From: Phoronis australis
Lineage: Eukaryota; Phoronida; Phoronidae
Direction: 5' to 3'
Assembly (NCBI GenBank): GCA_002633005.1
Contig: NMRA01000001.1
Span: 1,660,198 to 1,724,197 of the forward strand
DNA length: 64,000 bases
Positions 36,402 to 47,900 of this stretch are shown here, piece by piece. Positions within the stretch are counted from its first letter, which is position 1, and each line of letters opens with the position of its first letter. A program made the translations under genes and the position numbers. Under the pieces are notes generated by a model. It was not told the DNA's origin, did no database searches, and saw only the letters and a program-made list of their open reading frames with translations.

Positions 36402-37430
36402 CCACTAGGAAGCGCCACAGTAGTCAGTCGCCATCATCAAACGTCCTCTTCACATTGAGAACATTTCAATCTTCAAAACCATCCCTAGAAGTATTTGGTT
36501 GACCAGGGTTTGAAAACAGCGAAAATGGCCTCTAGGTGGTGCAAAATACCTAGATTCCATCCAAAAACAGGAGCAAAGCGTCATCTCTTCAATAGATGCC
36601 TATATTCAAAATTTAATGAAAATCTGTTTTGGACCTTTGAAGACGGATATAGAGGTGAACGTAAAAAATTAAAATTGCCACTAGGGGGCACACGAGTGGT
36701 CAGATCCACCCGAAAGTCGTCGTTGTTTGTTGTCAACATCATATCAATACACTTGCTAAATCAAGCAAAGATCCTGCAAACGGTTTAGGAAACACACACA
36801 TGAGCGCAAAAAAACTGCCAACAGGAGGCGCCACAGTAATCGAAGTTGAAAAATCATCGCCAGCCGTCCATTTCATAGTTAAAACATACATGCCAATTTT
36901 CACAATTATCCTGAAAGCGGTTTGGTTGATAGACGAGTGGATGCCAAAAAAAGACTCGAAAACAGTAAAAATGGCCAATAGGTGGCGCAAACTAGGTCAA
37001 ATCCATCTGAAAATGGAGAGATGGCGTCACCTCATTAAAAGATGCCTGTATGCCAAATTTTATGAAAATACATTGAGGACCTTTGTAGAGAGGTAAACGT
37101 AAAAAAATAAATTGCCATTAGGTGGCACACCAGTAGTCAGATCTGTCCGATAGTCGTCATCCTACGTTATTAACATCATCTAAATGCACTTACTAAATTC
37201 AAGAAAGATCTTGCAAACGGCTTAGAAGAGAGCCAAAGGCACAAAAAACAAAACTGCCACTAGGAGGCGCCACAGTAGTCAAAATCGTCAGAAAATTATA
37301 GTCAACCGTCCCCTTTGTAGTAAGTACATACATGCCAATTTTCCCAATCATCCTATCAGAGCGGTTTGGCTGATAGAGGGGTGGACGCAAAAAACACTCG
37401 AAAACAGTAAAAATGGCCACTAGGTGGTGC
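36402..37430 (+). repeat. Tandem array of a roughly 430-bp repeat with CTCF-like words, forward orientation
   Basis: About 2.4 units. The landmark GGAGGCGCCAC recurs at 36402 (variant), 36818 and 37257, giving periods of about 416 and 439 bp. Each unit carries three words of the type CCACTAGGKGGC: CCACTAGGAAGCGCC 36402, CCTCTAGGTGGTGC 36529, GCCACTAGGGGGCA 36677, CCAACAGGAGGCGCC 36818, CCAATAGGTGGCGC 36975, GCCATTAGGTGGCA 37114, CCACTAGGAGGCGCC 37257, CCACTAGGTGGTGC 37417. Intervening phrases such as TTGATAGACGAGTGG and CCATCCGAAAA are shared with the inverted array at 62.5-63.6 kb. Small ORFs here are shadows of the repeat. Confidence 0.85.
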
Positions 37431-37974
37431 AAATTATGTCGAATCCATCCGAAAACGAGAGGATAGATGTCTAAATTCCAAATTTTATGAATCTACGTCA
37501 AGGAAGAAGATATAGAGGTAAGCATAAAAAACTAAATATGTGGGCACATAAAAAGTATATTTTGAGCTTTTTGGTGGTAGAAAAGACGGATTCTTTGCTG
37601 AAATTATGCTATATATTTTCCAAATGTTTTCAAATTTTGGGTTTAATATGTGCATTTGCTCATAAGTTTCTTGACCAGTTGACAGGAGGCACTTCGTTTA
37701 TCCCTGTACAAAGCTTCAACCAAGCTTTTTCATAGAGTTGAAGTCATGTGGTTTTCGTTGAGCGGAGTGATCCGCCATCTTCCTGATAAACCATGTTAGT
37801 CGATATGTACTTGTTTATGGTACAAAGTGACCACCTCGGTATGAATGCACTCCTTCCAACTCACTACCTCGGACCAACTCACCACCTGACCCAAGTAGTC
37901 ACTTGGGGTAACTATTGGAAACCGCTCACTGGGATTATGGTCTATGTGAAGTGGTCCTGTTTTGGATTCAGACT

Positions 37975-38778
37975 TCCAAAAGAGATGCTGCTTATTCTAA
38001 AGGCCAATGACCTTCTCAGGGGAACCCGAGGTCAAATGCAACTTCATTTCTAACCATGTCCAAATGTCTGACAGCGTTGGCCAATCACCATCGCGCTTAT
38101 TGTCATCAATGGGTTGAGTTCGGATAACATTGTCAGAGAGAGTTGCTCATTGTATGATTGACAAGAGATTAACATGTGGTTTACAACACTTTGCCAATTT
38201 ATATTATTAGATTAATGAGTTGATAAAGGGAGAAAAATACAAAAGCTTTCAAAGTCTGCTAAATGGGAAAGCGAATTGCACGGCAACTGCGGGAAAAGGC
38301 CACCCACCAAGGACCGTAATATCTGATTTGTGAGATAGGGAATACGAGTTTTTAATTAATTCCTGCCTTTATCTTACAAGATTGTCACCAATGATGTGAA
38401 AGCAGGTGACAGAATGAGGATTGGCTGAAATCATCAAAACAGGGTTTAGTATCCTTTTTATGAGTTTTTGCCAAAATGTGATTTTAAATAAATATTTATT
38501 TGTAATTAAAAAAGCAAATCTTGTCTTATATTGTATTTATTGATATTTTCACAAAAACATACATAATGAAGATCAAATAATTGAATGCACTTAACCCTTG
38601 AACCACTTGAAAGGCTCAATAAAAATAAGAACTTGACAAATGTCACTGAATAATTCAGAATGTGGTCTAGAAAATGACTGTCGAAATGTCTAGATTCACA
38701 ATGCTAATATTTAGGTCTCGGAAGTTTCAGTTATACTGAGTAGAAGCTGTCAGAGGTACGGATTTTCTAGAAGTGAAT
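37975..38778 (+). pseudogene. Broken copy of the ADCK1 last exon and 3' flank
   Basis: From about 37981 (AGAGATGCTGCTTATTCT) the sequence follows real ADCK1 from 17065 through the stop region and 3' flank to about 38778 (real copy to about 18010). The coding part has lost about 20 bp after CTTCTCAGGGG (compare 17107-17127) and carries other indels, so the frame is broken. Nothing upstream of 37975 resembles the rest of ADCK1. It is a footprint of the segmental duplication that also copied the galectin gene. Confidence 0.9.
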
Positions 38779-38858
38779 CCGCAAATTAAAATATTTTTAC
38801 AAGTTTCACAATTTAATCTTTTGCTCGGTGAATGATGCATTTTAGATAAACTTGTCTT

Positions 38859-38946
38859 GAATCAGATGGCAAGCAGACGTCAACTAAGAATCAGATGGCA
38901 AGCAGACGACAACTAAGAATCAGATGGCAAGCAGATGACAACTAAG
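38859..38946. repeat. Tandem repeat, three copies of about 29 bp
   Basis: GAATCAGATGGCAAGCAGAC followed by GTCAACTAA, GACAACTAA or GATGACAACTAA, three times in a row. It lies immediately downstream of the G2 galectin stop region. Confidence 0.85.
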
Positions 38947-38978
38947 CATTAGAGTAAGAATGAAATCTATATGCATGT

Positions 38979-41900
38979 TTACAAAAATTGAGTTTTGAAG
39001 AAAATTGCATCTCCGTCCAACATGAGCTGGCCAAATTCACTGAATGGATGACGATGACTAAAGTTCAGGAAGTGCCTACCATCCACAAATGTCTGAAAAC
39101 AAAAACATGCAAACCACACTTCAGTGATGAAAGAGTCGGGTCTCATGCATTAAGATGACATTGTTCAAATGGACAAAATCTATTTAACTTGCTCCACCAG
39201 GAAGATTATCATTGGTAATGAATTATTCTTTGAATACAGCATTATACACAGTTGAGCACTTCAAAATAGCACCCAACTCCAATGTCTAGGGGAAGTTCAT
39301 CTCACACGTGGTCTACAAGACTAATTCTGGAAAGCCTTCATGACATCAAGACACTTGCCACTTTGGTGGGATTCAACAAATCATGAAACCCCATCATACT
39401 TTGATAACCAGGCAGGTCACTTGAGTTATACTGGACCCTAGAAAAATGTCCAAGATTTGGCTGTGTCCTGATCCCATTATGTCAGAAATGGCTGATTGGA
39501 TCCATATTAAGAAATTTCCAGACACTACGGTATGCTTATGCAAAGCTCTCCAAAACGTTCGCCAGGTAAGAATTGTTTTTAAGATATTTCATTTTTGCGA
39601 GAGGTACTATCAAGTGCCTATTATGGTTTTAACAAAAATCATTAGTTATATAGAATGAAAATGAATTCTTTTAGAAAATGTAATTATTGCGTTTTTGTTC
39701 TCGATACTGTCGTTTTGATATCAAGGTACCTTACTTTATTTTTGCTCAAGTTTTACTAAAAAGACATGGTCATGTGGCCCTATTAATCGCTCACTGGTAC
39801 AAAGTCAACAATCTTGATTCTACAGGTATCCCACTTTCAGAAAATAACATATACCTTTGATTTAAAATCACAGATTTGCAGATATTTTGGATAATTATGC
39901 AGAATTGTGGTGCCCACCAGAGGACTTACCCTAAACTCCTCATCAGTGACCTGCACTACCACTTCAAACAAGTGTCCCGGCAGGAATGGGAAGCAAGGCT
40001 CTTCCCTCTCTTCTTCCTCCCACCCGTCCATACGCGTGTTACGTACGACCACACCATCAGGGAACCGTGGGTTGAAGTGGAACATGATCTGCTCTGTGGC
40101 GCCATTCATTAGGTTGAATTCAAACCTGCAAGCGTACCAACTGCTTCAAACACACAACTGCACACAAACAAAACAATACTATGAAAATCTCATCAATTTT
40201 GGACACACTATGGCAGCCAATGAAATTTTTTTCATAAACTAGTAATACCAAAGTAATGCTATATTATTTTTAAGCTCTATATCTAAAGCTACCATTAGAC
40301 AATATTTTGAAAATTGAGGACATTCAAAACAATGTTGGAACCTTTTAAAAACTGAAGAGGAGCAAGTCTAGCAATTACTTTAGTCCGAAATTGAGATTTT
40401 ACCTTAAGTTACAATAAGTTGAGATTGGCCAACTTTTTGTTGAAATGCTGATAATTATACAGAGAAAAATTTAGCTGCATAGCAACTAATTATTATTAAA
40501 TCGTGGCATTTCAGAAGGTTAATAATCAATCAATGAAGGCATCTTGACAAGCGTTACCGTAAAATCTCATCGATTTTGGACAAAACACATAAATAAAATT
40601 ACCAAACACATTTTCATATTTTTCAAAGGGTTTTAATGTTGTCGTGACTGCCCTCAATATCTCAAAACATTGCCTGATGCTAGCTATGGCACAGAACACA
40701 AATATTGAATATTAAAGAGCTTATTAGGTGTTACCAGTCTTCTATGAAAAAAGAGACAATTCTTCTCTCTACCATACACAGGCAAAAAACCAAGTGCCTT
40801 TGGCAAATTTAATGAATAAATCTTCTATAGCAAGGGAACACGAGTTACATTTAATGACCACGGGGTGGGTTGTATAAAACTTAATATCCACTGATTGTTG
40901 CATGATATGACACGTATTGTTCAATAATGGCATCATGACTCGTGACCATGTGACGCCATTGTTGCTGTCCAACATATAACATTTATGCAAGCAGGACCCG
41001 ATGAACAGGCGCATAGTGATCACTATTTTAATCAAAGCAATGTACCAGTGCAAACTTGGTTTTCACAGATAATCCAATCACGCACCTCTGCATTCTTGCA
41101 ATACCTGAAGTAACTCGTGTAGTATTCACACAGGTATACAGTGGAGGTACATTTGATTTCCAACAGGTGTTAACTCACTAACGTTATTTGACAGAATGGA
41201 AATGGACACAATATTACTTAACAACAGCATATTGATAAATAAAGGGAAACGGTGAATGTATGTTTCCCATATAATTGTGATGTAAAAAACATTAATTTGT
41301 CACTAAATATGATTAGACACTAATTACGACTTTCCAAACAATCGCGCAACTCAGACATAGATGAGAATCTAACCAGAATAAAAAGTACCACCCACCTCGC
41401 GTACATGAGAAATGGTAACCCCATACATCTTTTAAACAAAAATCTGAGGATCTATTCATTAATTTAATGAATATTGAATCATACAATTAAATGAGCTACT
41501 ATCTCACCTATCTGCGTCTGGCTTAACAAGACCCGTGATGACAAACCACTGGCCGACTTTCAGGTAATCACCAGGAACATCAATGACGCGTGGCGATTCC
41601 TTGTATCTGTCAATCTGCAGATCATGGAACCAAGCATCGCCGTGGAACTGTACATACTTGACTCGTTTGAATGGCAGACGATGGCTGTACTCGGCAAAGT
41701 GCTCCCCGTTCACGAATATCTGAAGGAAAGTTGTAGTAACAGCTCAGTAAGAACGCTAACTATTAGATCATTAACTGTGCATTTGACAAGAGCTTAAAAA
41801 TTCAGCCCATCACAAGGTCTTTAATTAAAGTTAAAACAAGAGAAGACAAAATCCCACTCGCACTGCCACAACAGCGGTTTTCTAAAATTGTTTATATTGT

Positions 41901-44900
41901 CTAAAACTAAAACTAGAAAATTATGTCAATTCAAAGGAGAAAGGTATCTGAGTTTGGAAACAAATCACACTTTGTTTTTACTCAAGACTATGCTCATCAC
42001 ATAAAATGAGTCGCCATGACAACCCAAATTGTAGAGCCTGGTACTGTGCATTAACAAACTACCAATTCTTTCAAAGCCCACAAAATATTTCTAGCTTGTT
42101 GACTAAGGAACAAACTGATGTGAATTTCACAACAGTATGACTTAAAGACTATTTGAATCCAATTTTAGAGCTGTAAATAGACTTCATCAAAAGTTGAGAA
42201 GGAAGGCAGGTTGCCAACCATTTTAGCATTGTGTAAGATTTTTAATAAGCCTACCTGGTAGTTGGTGTCGTGTACAACTATTCGCACATCAAATGCCTCC
42301 CCCTGTTCAAACGCCTTCGGCAAACCATCTCTCTCCTCACCACCCCAGTCGCTCCCTAGTAACATGAATTTCTGGGTATCAGTTTCCCATAGCAATGCAA
42401 GAGGAATTATGATACAGCAGTGAGAATCTAGTGCTAACACACTCAGCCACTACAAGACGGGCTCGCATTGTGGTCTTACCATTAAAGAACCGTTACTCTA
42501 TCTATAAAACATTTTCAATCACAATTTCACACGTTATGTACATATAACGGAGTGAATGAAATCAAATTTTTCCTAACTACACCCAAACTTCTTTTTATTA
42601 AAGTCATTCCAAAAATGGCTAGAGACGAGTCAGAGAGGATTTCTATAACATTTATTTTATTCATTTATGTTTTCAATCTAATTGTACATAGCTCTTTGTA
42701 TTTTACTTCATGTAATTATTTTCGACTGGACCCACTTGAAAACCAGTGTATTCACTGCAGTGGTCACCCAGTTTAAAAAAAAATTAAATAAATAAATAAA
42801 TGATGTACTAGCCTAAGGATAATAGTCTTTATGTCTAAAAAGCATTGAGCTTTAAAAGTCATAGAATGGCAAAATGAGTACTTACTCTCTAAAGTGTTTT
42901 TGACAACCTCGCTCTCACTCTCGCGTGGGTTGAAATGAAGCGAAATGTTCGGTTCTGGGGACAACTCCTCGTCACTGGACGATGGCGAATCAGTGTCTTC
43001 GCTTGACTTTTCTCTCAGGTTGAAATCAAATCTGTCACATAAAAGTCAGGTTTTTGTGAAATGTGATTCACATTTATGTATTAAACAGCAAATTTCGTTG
43101 CCAGGTATTTAGGCATAAAAAGTATGCAAGCGTTGTCACATGAAACGAAATGTTCGCAAAAATATATACAAGTCGTTACACTCTTTCGCTGATGATTTTT
43201 GTTAGAGAAAACTTGACCAAACTCTTATCTATGAGGACCTGCAACACAAGTCTACAACAAATTCAAAACAACAATGTACGAACATTTGTAAACACATTTC
43301 CCATCACCATATTGTGGATGAGTATATATAAGTTTACCTCTCAGCACCTGGCTTCACTATACCCTTTAAACAAATGCTGTCACAGCACTTCAGGCCTTTG
43401 CCAATAGGTTCATAAACATCGTCACCCTGTAAACGGGGGTAGAAATCAAATCATGTGGTTTTAGTTTACCCATTAACAGGAAATAGTCACTTACAGGGTT
43501 CCGCATTTTAAAAACCAGTTTGATGTCTGTAATCCACTGGAGAAAACTGGTTCTAAAAATGCAGGACCCATGTAGGTGACTACTATCAACTAAAAGATAT
43601 TAAGGTGTAACTGAAACTTAACAACCACTGAACACGAATATGAGCACTTGAATATGATAACTGTGTAATAACTGTAGATAAATGTTAATCGTGATCATCT
43701 TAAAATTCTAACATCATGTTTATGCTGCACACAATTCAATGAAAATCTTTAATTTAACACGAAATAACACACATCACATCTAGATACGAATTCAAATAAT
43801 TACCAAAGCATCAAAGTACTGAATGGCCACTAATTCTACATCTCCATTGACAGACAGGCGTGTGGCTTCTTCAAATGGACATCGATAGCTGTAGTCAATG
43901 TAATACTGTCCATTGACAAACACCTAAAATGCACAGAGCGAAAAGGTATTACGCTGTGTTGTACATACAAACTTATCACATGAAGGTGGATGTTACTGTT
44001 AAACCTTGCTTGTTCATAGTAGCAGTCTTGAAGGAAGGTAAAAACTATAGATGGGCACTCCCCCAACCAATTGCTAACACTTTTTTTGCCCACATTGTCA
44101 CCAATTTCAAAATTGTCAAACCCCCACTTACCACCAGTTTTACCACCTACAGGCCCCCCACTTCTATCAGCACTAATTCCCCAAAAGTACACCCTGAGTT
44201 CTTATCAAAGACTAAACACAGCAACATTTTCTTTTCCTCACTCCCCACAACTATTCAGCAATATACAAGATTTCACAAAAAAACTCAGTGCTTAGCCTCT
44301 GGCGTAAATCTGCATAAGTCCCATTTTCAATTTCAATCACAGAATATGTATCGTAAATATTTACCAATATCATGCTCAGCTTTGTTTTTCAGACCCCAAA
44401 AATGTAGCTCTACTCTACCATAAATATTATCACATTTTTAAGATGTGAAAAACACCATAATGACTTCAAGTACCAGTCTATGACAATTCTACACTAAGAA
44501 CTACTTTCAAGTACATACCCTCAGCAATGAGGTTTAACCATACCTTGAATGAATCCTCTAGGATGTAGAAAGTGGTTACAAACATCTCTCCAGAGACAAA
44601 TGGAAAATCTCTCTCTGGCCTTTCCTCATCGCCCCATGAGCCATCAAACATAGAGTTGAGTACCAGTCCTTCACCAAAACGCGGGTTAAAGTGAAAGATG
44701 TGGTCGTCATTATGAGACACGAAGTTGATGTCAAACCTAAGTGATCAGAAAATGAAATGTGTAAGAATGAAGTAACCTGGAAACTACAAGCCTTGAATGA
44801 AGTTCTGCATACATGTGACTGGTTTTCACGATAGTTCAATTCCAACCATTGTCAGGAAATCTACTCGACAAGAGTTCGAAGGAGTACCAAGTTGGGATAC

Positions 44901-47900
44901 AAATGTCGTGTAAATTTTAAGCATTGGCCAAAACTACATCATATAGGCATAGACATAACTCTATAACTGTTATTCCTCACTTCATGTAAACAGTGGACAG
45001 CTGTCAAATATGAGAATGATCATAAAATACTACTGTGAACTTTTTGAAAATCATCCGTCAAGTGCTATTGGTACATTATGCACTTCCTACATCTACGAAT
45101 CCAGAAAGAGACCATAATACAGGCTGCTACATTTACCTGTTGGGATCATTCCTAACCACCCCTCTCACAACAATGGACTTGCCCACATTCAGCCCTCCGG
45201 GAATGAGTCCATCATATGGAACTTGCTGAAATAGAATGGAATATCTTATGAAGTTTAAATTCCTCTAAAAGGTATTTTGCTGCTTGCATTCTTATATAAC
45301 AAGTCTGTGTTAAAGCACTTTTAAAGAAAAAAATTATAAAACTTTTCATTTTGTTATGACACAATTTATTTTGCTTATGCTTCTTTGTTTAAGCTCCAGA
45401 AATACAACTCACCATTTTGTCATGGACAGAGAGCTCGCTGACCTTGATGTCGCCATCTATTGTCAAAGTGTTGACGTCACAGCACGGTAGTCGATGACTG
45501 TAGTCAACAAACCTGTCTTCATTAACGTAAACCTAGCCAAACATAAGCTAGATTAAATTCCATTCAAAGCTAAAGTCAAAAACGCATATCTGTGGTCTGC
45601 ATCCACATTTTTGAATCTACGCATCACTACTTAAAAGCACAGACTGCATCAAAGATGTTCTTAAATGCATACAACTGATCTTGAATCAGCGGCACAGGAT
45701 TATCTTGTAGTGATGAGCAAAGAAAACGTGCAAAGCTCTCGCCCCTCTGGTCAATACCAGTGTAGCCACTGCCACCACTGCAGCACTGACACTCCTTAAA
45801 AAGCACTCCTACATCACCTCAGCTGATATGAGAGTATTCAAATGATTTAATGGCCCTGGTCTGTGAAGCAATGACGCGACATTAGTTGTTCTCAAACCTG
45901 CCCTAGTTAGGGAAAAGGTGACACTGGTTTTATAACAGTAAGCGACCTAAATCATCTAAAGTTCATCTTAAACAGAAGGTGCAGGTATATTGCACCTGTA
46001 AAACACCTCAGTTTTGGAACTACGTGTTGTCTCACTTTCATTCGACTATCAATGTCTCACCCTGTAGCAGTCCTCCAAGACGACTATCTGAATCTCAAAC
46101 CTCTCCTTGGGATTGAATGGGAAGTAGGGTTGTTCCCGTTCTTCACTGCCCCATGACCCATCACACAGGGTGTTACGAACTACCTCGTTCTCTGACTGAC
46201 GAGGGTTAAAGTGGAATGCGATGTTACCGCCAGGTTCGCAGTCACACTCCAAGTTGATGTGGAACCTGCAACAGGAGAAAAAATGCTCAGTCACGTTCAT
46301 GATGAGCTGCGTGTTTAAGAAAAGAATAACAAACTACTTTTTTGACACGGAATGGGGTCAGTTGTTTGTCATACGACACTTATGTACCGTAAAATCTCAC
46401 CAATTTAGAACGCAATATTACTGACAAGGGCAATTTTGTTTCCATTTTTTGAATAAAAGAAGTGGTCCAAGATCTATGCCATACACACCTTCAGACAATG
46501 TTTATCAGAAATTGTGGACATTCAACACAATGCATTTGAAAAATGAAGAAAGACTATTTTTGGTAATTGCATGGTCCACAATTGCTGAAATTTTACCACT
46601 GGTACTCAAAACTTATGTACACCTCATATGTTAATACTCACCAAATTGTAAAGGGAATGCGAATATTAAGCCAAGTGAAGTTCAACATGGCTGTGCAAGT
46701 TCATATTTTCCATATCACAACTTTGTACTAACTTTAAGTCAATGACCATAACTGGCATAAAGACAGAAGATAACACGACTCAATACTAAAGATTAAGGCT
46801 AAAACCTGACCTCTCACAGCTGCCTTTAACTTTGCCTTTGATTGTTAAGGTCGAGCCAGTCCCCACACTCAAGTCCCGCTGGAAGGGCAGTGACTGAAAC
46901 AGAATGCCATACAATGAGGGGTGGGATGGATACATTTCCGAACAAAGTCAGCTAGGACTACTCATACAAGTGATATTATCTGATAATAAAACAATATTTA
47001 CACAGGTAACTGGCAGCGCAAAGTGGGCCATGCTTCTTTCGAACTTTTACTCCAATTGTATCTTTATTCAGGGATAAACAGTAAAAGATTTGCCCCTGTG
47101 CTACATCACGCATGAAGCAGAGGTTGCCAGAGCAACTTGATCGAACTTGTGTTATTAAAATGACTTTAAACCCACCTTACATCGCTTTTGATTTAAACCG
47201 CCTACCCTTACGAAATTGGTCAGATATTGTACCTAGTTCAAATGGGAAGAATATGTTACCTCATTATTTGCACAGTTTATACTGTACCAACTAACGCATG
47301 ATGAAACTTTGAGCACTGTTAACAATGCAATTAGGTATTGAAAATAGAAACTGACAATATTGGCAATTATTTTTATTTGATTTTCAGGTTACTTTAGCGT
47401 ACTTAACACGACAGGACATTTTATGCTCCACGCATAGTATTAAATAATACTAAAATTACGGACTGTAATTTTTGAGCAGACTGTCTCACTTGAATAAGAA
47501 ACAAGTTGACGTCAGTTTTATAGCTGTTAGTGGTCTAAATCAGAAGTTTCATTCTTGAACGGAATGTCGGTTATGTTTCTGACATTAAAGGTAGAAATTA
47601 ATACAGTGGTGCACAAACAGCGTCAGAATAGAGTCGCACATCAAACTAAAATATTAACAGAACTTTGATGAGGTATATTGGATGAAGGCAACTGGCAATA
47701 GTGATACCGGTGCCAGCTGGATGAGCCCTAGTCAGGTAAGAAGGATTATTACGGAAATTTGTGGAAGTAACACATAAAACTACCATGTTACCACCTAAGG
47801 TGAATAAATTGGAAATACAAAAAGCTCTGAGGTGCGTATTAAGCCAAATACAATAGAGCGTAGGTGTATAAAAGAAGAATAACTAAAAATTCTGTGTGGG

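Noticed and set aside
36495-37096. Plus-strand ORFs of 97-98 codons with similar sequence (KTVKMANRW..., KTAKMASRW...)
   Set aside because: They are successive units of the roughly 430-bp repeat read in the same frame; interrupted and without coding hallmarks.
43929-44423. 164-codon plus-strand ORF
   Set aside because: Lies in the G2 intron between the CRD2 exons at 43923-43804 and 44736-44544. Low-complexity composition and no family features; the galectin exons define the coding strand.
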